64,000 nucleotides of DNA from positions 1,602,436 to 1,666,435 of the forward strand of contig NZ_LMVB01000001.1 of assembly GCF_001510645.1 (NCBI RefSeq), given 5' to 3'. The notes below the pieces were generated by a model that searched no databases, was not told where the DNA came from, and worked only from the letters and a program-made list of their open reading frames with translations. Origin of the DNA: Paenibacillus sp. FJAT-29882 (GTDB taxonomy: Bacteria > Bacillota > Bacilli > Bacillales > DSM-1321). Positions 1 through 9,076 of this stretch are shown in pieces (position 1 is the first letter of the stretch; every line of letters starts with the position of its first letter). The translations under genes and the position numbers were made by a program.

Positions 1-156
1 ATTCACTCAAAATAATTTCCGAGCTATTTAATTTTTTGTTAGAAAAATCAAGAATTCTCAACTCATCTTATAAAGATACCGAATTCGTCTTTATACCATT
101 AATGTTATCCTTATTAATTAAAGTTACGAATACTATTTATATTCAGAAAAATAAAC

Positions 157-185
157 TTGACCTCCCAATTTTATCAAGTTAGAAT
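157..185 (+). promoter_or_regulatory. Probable sigma-A promoter of the leuA leader
   Basis: A TTGACC -35 box (157-162) and a TAGAAT -10 box (180-185) are separated by 17 bases. Transcription would begin near 192, just before the T-box stem I sequence. Bases 1-156 hold no gene that I can see. Confidence 0.6.
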
Positions 186-191
186 TGTATT

Positions 192-468
192 AAACTTAAT
201 AATTGATAAGCGATGATTGGAAATAGTAAAAGGTTAAATAATCTTAAAGAGAGCCGATGGATGGTGAAAATCGGTAGTTGTTTGCCTTTGAACTCGTCCA
301 TAAGCTACTCCGTGAACTAATAGTAGGGGATGTCGGTTTTCGACCGTTATAAGGGTAGGTGGTAACAGCCACCGAATTAAGTGGATTAATTATGCGAATT
401 AATCAATTAGAGTGGTACCGCGAGCAAAGCCTCGTCTCTATAGTTTCTATAGAGGCGGGGCTTTTTTT
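192..468 (+). ncRNA. Leucine-type T-box leader
   Basis: The stem I signature AGAGAGCCGATGG starts near 248. A specifier-loop motif GAACTC follows, in which CTC (293-295) is a leucine codon. The conserved T-box AGAGTGGTACCGCG is at 409-422. A GC-rich hairpin with a T-run (427-468) forms the terminator. In this known mechanism, uncharged tRNA pairs with the specifier and the T-box and prevents termination. Leucine starvation should therefore switch on leuA, whose RBS starts 15 bases after the terminator. The specifier is inferred from motif position, not from a full fold. Confidence 0.93.
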
Positions 469-500
469 ATATCCAATTATTGAAAAGGAGTGATTTTATA

Positions 501-2066
501 ATGTCAAGAAAAATTTGGGTGTTTGATACAACTTTACGGGATGGAGAGCAAGTTCCTGGTGCTAAACTTAATCTGTATGAAAAACTCGAAGTAGCACAGC
601 AATTAAAGAAACTGCAAGTTGATATTATTGAGGCTGGTTTCCCCGCATCTTCAGTTGGCGATTTTAATGCTGTTAAAGAAATTGCAACGAAAGTGGGAAA
701 TACAGATGATATCATAATCACAGCGTTAGCACGGGCAGTAAAAGCAGATATTGATTCTGTTTATAACAGTGTGAAATATGCTGAAAAACCATTAATTCAT
801 ATGGTTCTTGGAACTTCAGATATTCATGTCGAGAAGAAATTTGGCAAATCCAAAAATCAAATTTTAGACATTGGTGTGGAAGCAGTGAAATATGCGAAAA
901 CACTACTCCCCGATGTGCAATATTCAACAGAAGATGCGTCTCGATCAGATTTTGAGTACTTATGGACAACAATTGAAGCTGTTGTGAAAGCGGGAGCTAC
1001 GATTATTAATGTACCTGACACAGTTGGTTATGCCGTTCCTGAAGAGTTTGGTGAGTTAATTTTCAAATTAAATGACCGCTTGAAAAATCTAAATGATAAG
1101 GTACTTTTAAGTGTACATTGTCATAATGATCTTGGAATGGCAACATCAAACACGTTGGCAGCTATTAAAAATGGTGCTGATAAAGTCGAATGTACGATCA
1201 ATGGTATTGGTGAACGTGCAGGTAATGCTGCGCTAGAAGAAGTTGTCATGGCTCTTAATACGCGTCAAGCATTCTATAATGTTCACACAAACATTAATAC
1301 AAAAGAAATAATAAATACCTCAAAACTTGTCAGTAGTTTAATGGGGCTTGATGTACAAGTGAATAAAGCAATTACAGGGGATAATGCCTTTGCACACTCT
1401 TCTGGTATCCATCAAGATGGGTTGTTGAAATCAAGAGATGCTTATGAGATTATTAGCCCAACAGAAGTCGGTTTAAGTGATATGGAACTCGTTTTAACTG
1501 CTCGTTCTGGTCGTCATGCAGTGAAAAATGCTCTTGAAAAATTAGGGTTTAATCAGTTAACAGATCCACAATTTGAAGATATATTTGCTCATTTTCTTGA
1601 GTTAGCAGATGTGAAAAAAGAAGTATATAACCATGATTTATATGTCATCGTCGAAAACTATTACTCAAGACATGATATGAATAATGAGGATATCAAATAT
1701 TATAGCGACAATTTCTATGAACTAATCGACCTTCAAGTAATTAGTAATCCCATTTTCCCTTCTGCAAGTGTGAAAATTAAGAAGGGAAATCAAATATTTA
1801 AGAGTAGTACTGTAGGATCTGGACCAATTGATGCACTATATTCGTCCATTAAAGAAATCATTGATTTAGATATTAAATTATTAGAATATAAAATTAGCAG
1901 TGTATCAAGAGGGAAAGAGGCGTTAGGTAAAGTTAAGCTACAAGTGGAGTATAAAGGAGAAAAATACATCGCTAAAGCAACAGATACAGATGTAATCAAA
2001 GCAAGTGCTTTAGCTTATATTAATGTCGTAAACAGTATTATTGTTGAAAACTTACTTCCAGTTTAA
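501..2066 (+). CDS. leuA: 2-isopropylmalate synthase
   Basis: This cytosolic enzyme condenses acetyl-CoA with 2-oxoisovalerate, the first committed step of leucine synthesis. The 521-residue product carries the N-terminal TIM-barrel motif [12 protein letters not shown], the metal-site motif HCHNDLGMA, the GIGERAGN loop and the HSSGIHQDG motif. A C-terminal LeuA regulatory (dimer) domain fills roughly the last 130 residues. ATG 501 was chosen because AAAAGGAGTGAT lies just upstream; an in-frame opening from 480 would overlap that site. The gene stands alone behind a leucine T-box, and leuBCD are not in this window. The leader is the evident control. Confidence 0.96.
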   Translation: MSRKIWVFDTTLRDGEQVPGAKLNLYEKLEVAQQLKKLQVDIIEAGFPASSVGDFNAVKEIATKVGNTDDIIITALARAVKADIDSVYNSVKYAEKPLIHMVLGTSDIHVEKKFGKSKNQILDIGVEAVKYAKTLLPDVQYSTEDASRSDFEYLWTTIEAVVKAGATIINVPDTVGYAVPEEFGELIFKLNDRLKNLNDKVLLSVHCHNDLGMATSNTLAAIKNGADKVECTINGIGERAGNAALEEVVMALNTRQAFYNVHTNINTKEIINTSKLVSSLMGLDVQVNKAITGDNAFAHSSGIHQDGLLKSRDAYEIISPTEVGLSDMELVLTARSGRHAVKNALEKLGFNQLTDPQFEDIFAHFLELADVKKEVYNHDLYVIVENYYSRHDMNNEDIKYYSDNFYELIDLQVISNPIFPSASVKIKKGNQIFKSSTVGSGPIDALYSSIKEIIDLDIKLLEYKISSVSRGKEALGKVKLQVEYKGEKYIAKATDTDVIKASALAYINVVNSIIVENLLPV

Positions 2067-2096
2067 TTAGTTGTTGGCTGCCTGATAAAGAAAGGG

Positions 2097-2148
2097 TGAC
2101 CCTCACACTCTAAACATGACAATGTAAATAGAATAGAGTGTGAGGTCA
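2097..2148 (+). terminator. Hairpin after leuA, member of a dispersed repeat family
   Basis: Near-perfect 15-bp arms (2097-2112 and 2134-2148, core CTCACACTCTA) enclose a loop containing GACAATGTAAAT. No clear T-run follows. The GAGTGTGAGGTCA arm and the ATGTAAAT loop recur in the element at 16769-16898, so this may be a repeat serving as a terminator. Confidence 0.5.
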
Positions 2149-2302
2149 TCTCAAATGAGAAGTTCATCTTGATTGTGTGTAAAAATTCCCGTGAAATCAT
2201 TATTTAGATGAATGTAATGCTGCGGAAAACAAAATGGATCCTAGCCTTTAGTTTAGTAATCTTTGCAACTAATTAGGGTTCATTATTAATAATAAAGCGT
2301 TG

Positions 2303-3343
2303 TCATACGAGAAAATATGATAAAACACTAAGACAAATTGAGGTTATCAACATTGCAATCAATGGTTTTAACGCTTTTGTGCGAAGATCACGAAGACTCA
2401 CATTTAGGCCTAGACCTACCATGGCCGCGGTTAAACACCAAGTAGTTAGATTAGAGATTCCACTCAGAACTCCTTCAGTAACTGGGATATAACTTCCAAG
2501 CGCATAGCTCCCGAAAAAACTCATAAGGATGAATCCGATTAAGAACCATGGGAATTCAATTCTGTCTTCTTGTGAATTCTGATCAGGATTTTTCCGCTTC
2601 ATAAAGTACATGAAAATAAAGCATAGCGGAACGAGCAGGAACACACGGCCTAATTTTGCTAGTAAGCCGATTGCAAGCGCATCTTCTCCACCAGGTGCGG
2701 TAGCTAAGGCAACGTGGGCGATTTCGTGTAAGCTAATACCCGACCAAATCCCGTAATCGATAGCTGATAATGGTAAAATAGGACGGAGAATGGTGTAAAC
2801 AATTGCAAAAATTGTCCCAACTAGTGCAATAATTCCTACTCCAATGGCCGTATCTTCATCCTTTGTTTTGACAATCGGAGCAATCGCAGCGATGGCGGCA
2901 GCACCGCAAACGCCGGTCCCAACTCCTAAAAGCAAAGAAATGTTTTTATCGGCCTTAAATACTTTGGCAAGCCAAATGGTTAAGAGAATTGCAAAAATAA
3001 TGACACAAGCGTCACGAATTAGCAGCCCAATCCCGTCTTGTATAACCGTATTGATATTTAATTTCAAACCATACAAAATAATGGCTAAGCGTAGTAGCCT
3101 CTTTGACGAGAACGCAATTCCAGGTCGGATCACCTCTGGATAACTAAACACTTGCTGGTATACTACCGCAATAACAATCGCAGATGCTAGTAGACCAACA
3201 TGATTAAACCCTGGCACTTTAGCTAACAAGAAGCCAAGAAAAGCGATAAAAAAGGTGAATGCAATTCCGCCAATCCAGAGTAAGGCTGTAGATTTCCGTG
3301 TTGGTTCCATAGGTTCATGTGCTTTTACTCTTTCTGTTTCCAA
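2303..3343 (-). CDS. YeiH/UPF0324-family membrane protein, putative sulfate exporter
   Basis: The 346-residue polytopic protein has about ten hydrophobic segments and family-typical stretches LRLAIILYGLKLN, GVGTGVCGAAAIAA and SLHEIAHVALA. Members of this family are annotated as putative sulfate exporters; the substrate here is not proven. The start is placed at TTG 3343 because GGGAGGTGATGA lies seven bases upstream; an earlier TTG (3358) would sit inside that site. It is divergent from a LysR regulator, the usual arrangement for a LysR-controlled transporter. No partner gene follows. Confidence 0.82.
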   Translation of the reverse strand: METERVKAHEPMEPTRKSTALLWIGGIAFTFFIAFLGFLLAKVPGFNHVGLLASAIVIAVVYQQVFSYPEVIRPGIAFSSKRLLRLAIILYGLKLNINTVIQDGIGLLIRDACVIIFAILLTIWLAKVFKADKNISLLLGVGTGVCGAAAIAAIAPIVKTKDEDTAIGVGIIALVGTIFAIVYTILRPILPLSAIDYGIWSGISLHEIAHVALATAPGGEDALAIGLLAKLGRVFLLVPLCFIFMYFMKRKNPDQNSQEDRIEFPWFLIGFILMSFFGSYALGSYIPVTEGVLSGISNLTTWCLTAAMVGLGLNVSLRDLRTKALKPLIAMLITSICLSVLSYFLV

Positions 3344-3456
3344 ATCATCACCTCCCAAAAATGTACCTCATTGATAAGATAAATCATAATTGATCATAAG
3401 AAAAATAATTATCTATGATATTAATAATAAGTAATTCTTATAGAAGGAGGGGGAGT

Positions 3457-4338
3457 ATGGATCAACATTTACACGTATTTGTAACAGTAGTGGAAAATGG
3501 AAACTTTTCACGTGCTGCAGAGAAGTTACATATGACGCAACCAGCGGTAAGTCAGTACATCCAATTATTAGAGCGTTCTTATGGTGTAAAGCTACTCGAT
3601 CGGAGTAATAAATATGTTCGGCTAAATAAAGCGGGAGAAATTGTTTATTACCACGCCAAGGAAATATTAGGACTATATTCGAAAATGCAAGATTTAATTG
3701 ATGATTTATCCAATCGAGCAAGCGGTCAGCTATCAATTGGTGCAAGCTATACTTTTGGGGAATATGTTCTTCCACATTTTGTTGCCAGATTACACGATCA
3801 ATATCCTCTCATAAAGCCTAGTATTACGATTGGAAATACAAAGGAGATAGCAGAATTGGTACTTAGAAACCAACTGGATGTTGGAATTATCGAAGGAGAT
3901 TTTAAGAATACACAACTTACCATTGATGCATTTACGGAAGATAGGATGTTTGTAGTTGCTTCTTCTCATCACCGTTTAGTTCAACAAGATAGTGAAGCGG
4001 AAATTTCTGAACTAGAAAAAGAAAGGTGGATCGTCCGCGAAATAGGATCAGGAACGAGGGAGGCAACAGAAAAAGTCTTTCACTCCATGTCAATTGACCC
4101 AAATGACATCATGGAATTCGGTAGCACCCAGTTGATAAAAGAATCAGTTGAATCAGGACTAGGTATTACCCTCCTGTCCCATTTAGCTATTCGAAAAGAA
4201 TTATCGATGGGCCTATTAAAAATCGTTCAAGTAAAAGGTACTCCTTTTAAAAGGGAATTCTCAATTGTATTACGAACATCATTTAAAACAAAAGCTTTAG
4301 AAGGATTTATCAATCTGTTAAAAGAAGAACGAACTTAA
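3457..4338 (+). CDS. LysR-family transcriptional regulator
   Basis: The 293-residue protein begins with a LysR winged HTH (about residues 1-60; FSRAAEKLHMTQPAVSQYIQLLE). A periplasmic-binding-like effector domain follows (about 90-290; GIIEGDF, ESGLGITLLSHLA). The start follows a strong AGAAGGAGGGGG site at 3442. It is divergently transcribed from the YeiH-type exporter across about 110 AT-rich bases that contain imperfect dyads such as ATAAG...CTTAT. It most likely controls that exporter and itself. It resembles the CysL/YeiE branch, which suggests a sulfur or anion signal, but the effector is unknown. Confidence 0.88.
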   Translation: MDQHLHVFVTVVENGNFSRAAEKLHMTQPAVSQYIQLLERSYGVKLLDRSNKYVRLNKAGEIVYYHAKEILGLYSKMQDLIDDLSNRASGQLSIGASYTFGEYVLPHFVARLHDQYPLIKPSITIGNTKEIAELVLRNQLDVGIIEGDFKNTQLTIDAFTEDRMFVVASSHHRLVQQDSEAEISELEKERWIVREIGSGTREATEKVFHSMSIDPNDIMEFGSTQLIKESVESGLGITLLSHLAIRKELSMGLLKIVQVKGTPFKREFSIVLRTSFKTKALEGFINLLKEERT

Positions 4339-4515
4339 TCGACGAGTATGTAAAGGTATTTGACATAAGGATGATTAGTAGAAATAATAAAATAATCAAA
4401 AATTCGGCATTAGCGGATGAAAGAGTGATGATTATTTTTAAGGTGTAAGCTCTTAAAACAAGGGGAAATAATAAGATATATTACCTGAAAAGATACATAA
4501 AAAAGTGAACACTTT

Positions 4516-4917
4516 CTATTTATTATCTGATTTTCCTTTAAGAATTTTTATGGCACTTTTAATGACATCAGGTATCGGTAAGTTTAATCTACCTGCATTC
4601 TCAATAATGGACAATAATTCATTCGATAAATAAAAGAAAAGAGCAGCATCTCTAATCATATTACCGCCAAAAAATTTATCAAGTGAATGAGCAATTGCAA
4701 TGATAAGAAAAATGAATATTTTTTTGAGTATGCCTTTAAAGCCGAATGAGCTTGAAAGATTCCCTTCATAAGCTGATGCAAGCACGCCAGATATATAGTC
4801 TAAAATCACAAAAAGAACGAGCATATGCAAAAGTGGAGTCATCGAGCCGAATAAATAACTTATCAATCCACCTAAAAAAGCGGTTCCCAACTTATAAACT
4901 AATGAGATTTGTTCCAT
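4516..4917 (-). CDS. Phage-holin-family small membrane protein
   Basis: The 133-residue protein has three or four hydrophobic segments and the typical LDYISGVLAS and FGFKGILKK stretches of the toxin-secretion/phage-lysis holin family. The start is taken as the second of two tandem ATGs (4917), which gives better spacing from the AGGAGG on the minus strand. No endolysin or other phage gene is adjacent, so this is an orphan holin. It could act in autolysis or export. A prophage relic is possible, but nothing nearby supports it. Confidence 0.78.
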   Translation of the reverse strand: MEQISLVYKLGTAFLGGLISYLFGSMTPLLHMLVLFVILDYISGVLASAYEGNLSSSFGFKGILKKIFIFLIIAIAHSLDKFFGGNMIRDAALFFYLSNELLSIIENAGRLNLPIPDVIKSAIKILKGKSDNK

Positions 4918-4934
4918 CATGTCCTCCTAGATAA

Positions 4935-5210
4935 TCGTGTGAGGTTTCGTTCTTAATATAATATGGTTTAGACATGAATGGGATTGAGCCAGGGTCTATT
5001 GGAGAATAATATTATTCATTTGAACGAATGAACATAAAGTAGCTATGAAAGTTAATTATTTATCCATAAAATGTTTTTAAAAAATCTATTTAAGAATTTG
5101 GAGATAAAGGTAACATTATTTACATTCTTTACTAAAATTTTTTTGATTAAGTCTTGATTTATCGATGTGAAGCAATTACTATAAAAGTAACAAAAAACGG
5201 AAGGGTGACG
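4935..5210. other. AT-rich intergenic stretch
   Basis: No gene, convincing hairpin or promoter was recognised here. It ends where the structured leader of the downstream transporter begins. Confidence 0.5.
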
Positions 5211-5407
5211 ATGAAACAATGATCAATTAATCCTATTTTTAAGAAAAATTCGTTAGAAATACGATCTTTTTTTCTGGATAGGATTAGTTTGTACATTTTT
5301 CATACAAGCCAATAAGATCATTGTGTTCCTTCTGTTAGGGATATTATGCCATTTTGACATTGTATTGTACTGCCTCCTGTCCAGATATTTAACAGGAGGT
5401 TTTTATT
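5211..5407 (+). promoter_or_regulatory. Structured leader with micro-ORF and SD-sequestering hairpin
   Basis: A three-codon ORF (M-K-Q, 5211-5222) follows GGAAGGGTGA. A long hairpin comes next, with 9-bp outer arms TAATCCTAT (5228-5236) and ATAGGATTA (5278-5286). A third element is CCTCCTGT (5373-5380) pairing with ACAGGAGG (5392-5399), followed by a T-rich run. That last stem buries the transporter's own Shine-Dalgarno sequence and could also act as a terminator. The layout resembles ribosome-mediated attenuation leaders of Firmicute drug-resistance genes. This function is inference. Confidence 0.55.
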
Positions 5408-6658
5408 TTGGAAAATAACATTTCATCGGGCGCGTCACCTAAATTATTTAGTAATCGGGTTTTTCAGGCTATTATCGTTTCGGGGTTGTTTTTACAAATA
5501 GGAATTTGGGTAAGGAATTTTGCGGTACTGTTATTTGTCATGGAACAGACAAATGGTGATCCATTTGCGGTATCCATGATTTCTGTAGCGGAATTCGCTC
5601 CTATTTTTATTTTTTCATTTATTGGCGGGACGTTTGCTGACCGCTGGAATCCGAAAAAAACAATGGTTTGGTGTGATATTTTAAGTGCTATTTCTATATT
5701 TGCCGTACTCTTAACGCTTTTATTCGGAACTTGGCAAGTGGTATTTTTTGTAACGTTAATCTCGGCGATTCTATCCCAATTTTCGCAGCCTTCCGGAATG
5801 AAATTATTTAAATTGCATTTGCCAGAAGAACAAGTTCAGGCTGGAATGTCGGTCTATCAAACGATTTTTGCTGTATTTATGGTATTAGGCCCTGTTATTG
5901 GGACGTTTACCTTTCAATCCTTTGGAATAGAGATATCAATTATGATTACAGGCATAGCCTTTTTACTTTCAGCTGGTGCACTCGCATTTCTACCAAAGGA
6001 TTACAAATTGGAAGAGGAAGAAAGAGGATCAACATTATGGCAAGAAATGAAAAGTGGCGTTAAATATGTTTTGAATAAGAAGGAATTAAGCTTGTTAGGA
6101 TTATGTTTTCTAGCTACAGGTCTTGGGTTAGGATTTATTCAGCCTCTTTCGATTTTCCTTGTAACTGAACAATTAGGCTTACCGAAGGAAAACCTTCAAT
6201 GGTTGTTTATGGTCAATGGGATTGGAATGATATTAGGCGGAGCAGTTGTCATGATTTTTGCCAAAACAGTCGCTCCTCAGAGACTAATCACCTTCGGAAT
6301 GCTTGTAAATGCGATTGGTCTAGCGGTCATGGGATTATCAACAAATTTATGGCTAACATTAACAGCCGAATTTGTAAATGGGTTAATGTTACCTTGTATT
6401 CAAATTGGTATTAATACGATGATTTTGAAAAGAACAGAAGGGGCTTATATTGGTAGGGTCAACGGAATCTTAATGCCGCTGTTTACTGGTTCGATGGTTT
6501 TAACGATGAGTATGGCTGGTATAGTAAAAGAACAATTTTCCTTGGTTGCTGCTTTTGAACTAGCGGCAGTTTTGTTTATCATCGGCATGTTTTTCATTTT
6601 GCCATTATACAATCAGAAAACGGAAGTAAAACCGGAGAAACTAATCTCCCAAGACTAG
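5408..6658 (+). CDS. MFS transporter, MefA/EntS-like efflux type
   Basis: The 416-residue protein has about twelve membrane segments, and the MFS loop-2 motif GGTFADRWNPKK lies after the second. Overall it resembles the MFS_3 group that contains macrolide and siderophore exporters. Translation starts at TTG 5408, eight bases after AGGAGG. The gene is monocistronic: a hairpin with T-rich tail follows at 6681-6733. Its leader suggests induction by a translation-perturbing compound. The substrate cannot be read from the sequence. Confidence 0.82.
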   Translation: MENNISSGASPKLFSNRVFQAIIVSGLFLQIGIWVRNFAVLLFVMEQTNGDPFAVSMISVAEFAPIFIFSFIGGTFADRWNPKKTMVWCDILSAISIFAVLLTLLFGTWQVVFFVTLISAILSQFSQPSGMKLFKLHLPEEQVQAGMSVYQTIFAVFMVLGPVIGTFTFQSFGIEISIMITGIAFLLSAGALAFLPKDYKLEEEERGSTLWQEMKSGVKYVLNKKELSLLGLCFLATGLGLGFIQPLSIFLVTEQLGLPKENLQWLFMVNGIGMILGGAVVMIFAKTVAPQRLITFGMLVNAIGLAVMGLSTNLWLTLTAEFVNGLMLPCIQIGINTMILKRTEGAYIGRVNGILMPLFTGSMVLTMSMAGIVKEQFSLVAAFELAAVLFIIGMFFILPLYNQKTEVKPEKLISQD

Positions 6659-6680
6659 TCTGCTTATTAATAGAAAAACA

Positions 6681-6733
6681 AGGGCTGTACCTGTAGTTGG
6701 GAAATAAACTGACTGAAGGGACAGCTCTTTTCC
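6681..6733 (+). terminator. Intrinsic terminator of the MFS gene
   Basis: AGGGCTGT (6681-6688) pairs with ACAGCTCT (6721-6728) and is followed by TTTTCCT. Confidence 0.7.
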
Positions 6734-6792
6734 TATTATTTAGCTATAAATATTACTGAATTAATTATTCAATTCTAGATTAAACAAACTGA

Positions 6793-6845
6793 TTGACTTA
6801 ACAGAAAAAAAGGAGTAAGTTTTAATAGTTCGGAAATGAACTATT
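6793..6845 (+). promoter_or_regulatory. Promoter and palindromic operator of the marR-ABC operon
   Basis: TTGACT (6793-6798) and TAAGTT (6816-6821) are separated by 17 bases. A perfect 8-bp inverted repeat follows at once, AATAGTTC (6824-6831) and GAACTATT (6838-6845), covering the likely transcription start. This is the expected place for MarR autorepression. The promoter calls are by eye. Confidence 0.7.
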
Positions 6846-6872
6846 CATAAATAGAAGATTGGTGACGTGAAA

Positions 6873-7355
6873 ATGGAAAGTGAAAATCAACAAAACATGC
6901 GTTCAGTACTACTCATGCGTTCATTTTGGAACGTGCAGAAAAACATGATGCGATTTGTTCAAAAGACAGCAGTAGAGAATGGGCTATCTGTTCCACAATA
7001 TGCGGTTTTGATGTGTATTGCACCTTATAAGGAAATGACGCAAAAGAAACTTGGAGAGCAAACATTTCTACCAAAAAGTACACTTAGTCAGGCAGTTGAT
7101 GGACTCGTTCAAGCAGGCTGGCTAGGTCGAAAGCAAGTAGAAGGCAATCGGAGGGAGATGCAACTAACGCTTAGTGATAAAGGAGAAACCTTTTTAAAAA
7201 CGATCCATCGGCAAGAAGGTGGTATTCACCAAGTTTTCCAAGCTGCTACTGAAACGCTAACTGAAAAGCAGGTTGAAGAATTACTTAAAACGCATCTTCA
7301 AATTACAACTTATTTAGAAGCGCAGGCAAAAGAACAAGGAGAGTGCACGAAATGA
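6873..7355 (+). CDS. MarR-family transcriptional regulator
   Basis: The 160-residue protein has a MarR winged HTH in its middle. The recognition region is KLGEQTFLPKSTLSQAVDGL and the wing carries the typical KQVEGNRRE. ATG 6873 is preferred over GTG 6867 because GGTGA is better spaced from it. The stop overlaps the next gene's ATG by four bases, so regulator and exporter are translationally coupled. It probably represses its own operon through the palindrome at 6824-6845 and releases it on binding a toxic ligand. The ligand is unknown. Confidence 0.9.
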   Translation: MESENQQNMRSVLLMRSFWNVQKNMMRFVQKTAVENGLSVPQYAVLMCIAPYKEMTQKKLGEQTFLPKSTLSQAVDGLVQAGWLGRKQVEGNRREMQLTLSDKGETFLKTIHRQEGGIHQVFQAATETLTEKQVEELLKTHLQITTYLEAQAKEQGECTK

Positions 7356-9076
7356 TTAAAATCCTGAAAAATCTAGCTTTTTATAAGTGGATTGTATTAG
7401 CGGTTATCGGTCTAATCTTTGTTCAATCCATGTCTGACCTTTTTTTGCCTACACTAATGGCTGATATTATTGACAAAGGGGTCGTAGTAGGAGAGACGCC
7501 ATACATATGGAAAATTGGTGGATTAATGATGCTAGTAGCAGCACTAGGTGCTATTGCCTCTGTTTTTGCAAGTTACTATTCGGCAAAAGCTGCGATGGGA
7601 CTTGGACGTGATCTTCGTCAGAAAGTCTTTAATAAAGTTGAAAAATTTTCGTTACAGGAATTTGATGAAGTAGGTACAGCGTCACTAATTACACGAACGA
7701 CCAATGACATTACACAAGTCCAACAAGTGGTCATTATGATGCTTCGTATGGTGATCAGTGCACCGATTATGTTAGTCGGTGGCATCATTATGGCTGTGTC
7801 CAAAGACGCAAAATTATCACTTGTTATTGTCGTTACAATGCCTGTTTTAGTCGGATCAATATTATTGATTCTTTATAAAGGGATGCCACTATTTCAAAAA
7901 GTACAAAAACGATTGGATCGATTGAACCTTGTCGTCCGAGAAAATTTAACAGGGATTCGTGTTATCCGTGCGTTTAATCGTGAAACTGAAGAGAAAGTAC
8001 GTTTGAATCTTGCAAATAAAGAGCTGACAGATGTCTCGATTAAAGTAAATAAAGTCATGGCGTTTATGATGCCTGTGATGATGCTCGTCATGAACATAAC
8101 AGTTGTTGCTGTTATTTGGTTTGGTGGGATTCGCATTGATAACGGCGGGATGCAGATTGGAGATTTAATGGCATTTATCCAATATATCATGCAAATTATG
8201 TTCGCTTTACTTATGGCATCTATGATGTTTATTATGGTCCCACGTGCTGCAGTATCAGCAAAACGAATTAACGAAGTACTTAACATGAAACCAGTCATCT
8301 TAGATGAAGGGACAAAAAGGGCGGATCTTGAACAAGGTACTCTTGAATTTGATCAAGTAACATTTAGTTACCCAGGAGCAGAAGAACCTGCGTTATCGAA
8401 CATCAGCTTTACCGCAGGCCCTGGTGAAATTACTGCAATTATCGGTGGAACAGGTTCAGGAAAAACAACGCTCGTTAATTTGATTCCGCGTTTTTATGAC
8501 ATAACGAGTGGAACAATTCGTGTCAATGGTGTTGATATACGCGAGCTATCACATGAAGAAGTTCGTTCGAAAATTGGTTACGTGCCACAAAAGGCAGTCC
8601 TTTTTACAGGTACGATTGCGGATAATATTCGCTTTGGAAAAGAAAATGCAAGACAGGATGAAATGGAACACGCAGCTCAGGTTGCACAAGCGGCAGATTT
8701 TATTGGGCAAATGAAAGACGGCTATCAATCAAATATCGAGCAAGGCGGATCGAACGTATCAGGTGGCCAAAAACAACGTCTGGCGATTGCGAGAGCCCTT
8801 GTTAGAAAACCTGATCTTTATATTTTTGACGATAGCTTTTCTGCACTAGATTATAAGACTGATGCTAATCTTCGTGCGGCGCTTAAAGATGAAACAAAAG
8901 ACGCAACAGTGTTACTCGTTGCTCAACGTGTTAGTACGGTCGTTGACGCAGATCAAATTATCGTTTTAGATAATGGGCACATTGCAGGTATAGGCACACA
9001 TAAAGAGTTGCTTCAAACAAATGATGTATATCGTGAAATCGTCGAGTCACAGCTTTCAGAGGAGGAGATTGCATGA
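7352..9076 (+). CDS. ABC exporter half-transporter, degenerate-site subunit (YfiB-like)
   Basis: The 574-residue protein has a type-I exporter membrane domain (residues about 1-310) and an NBD with Walker A GGTGSGKTT and signature VSGGQKQRLA. Two catalytic residues differ from consensus: Walker B reads YIFDD, with Asp instead of the catalytic Glu, and the H-loop reads LLVAQRVST, with Gln for His. This is the pattern of the non-hydrolysing subunit of heterodimeric exporters such as BmrCD. It overlaps marR and the partner gene by four bases each. Export of drugs or amphiphiles is likely; the substrate is unknown. Confidence 0.88.
   Translation: MIKILKNLAFYKWIVLAVIGLIFVQSMSDLFLPTLMADIIDKGVVVGETPYIWKIGGLMMLVAALGAIASVFASYYSAKAAMGLGRDLRQKVFNKVEKFSLQEFDEVGTASLITRTTNDITQVQQVVIMMLRMVISAPIMLVGGIIMAVSKDAKLSLVIVVTMPVLVGSILLILYKGMPLFQKVQKRLDRLNLVVRENLTGIRVIRAFNRETEEKVRLNLANKELTDVSIKVNKVMAFMMPVMMLVMNITVVAVIWFGGIRIDNGGMQIGDLMAFIQYIMQIMFALLMASMMFIMVPRAAVSAKRINEVLNMKPVILDEGTKRADLEQGTLEFDQVTFSYPGAEEPALSNISFTAGPGEITAIIGGTGSGKTTLVNLIPRFYDITSGTIRVNGVDIRELSHEEVRSKIGYVPQKAVLFTGTIADNIRFGKENARQDEMEHAAQVAQAADFIGQMKDGYQSNIEQGGSNVSGGQKQRLAIARALVRKPDLYIFDDSFSALDYKTDANLRAALKDETKDATVLLVAQRVSTVVDADQIIVLDNGHIAGIGTHKELLQTNDVYREIVESQLSEEEIA

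Noticed and set aside
4516-4917. Prophage remnant suggested by the holin gene.
   Set aside because: No endolysin, integrase, structural gene or attachment site lies nearby.
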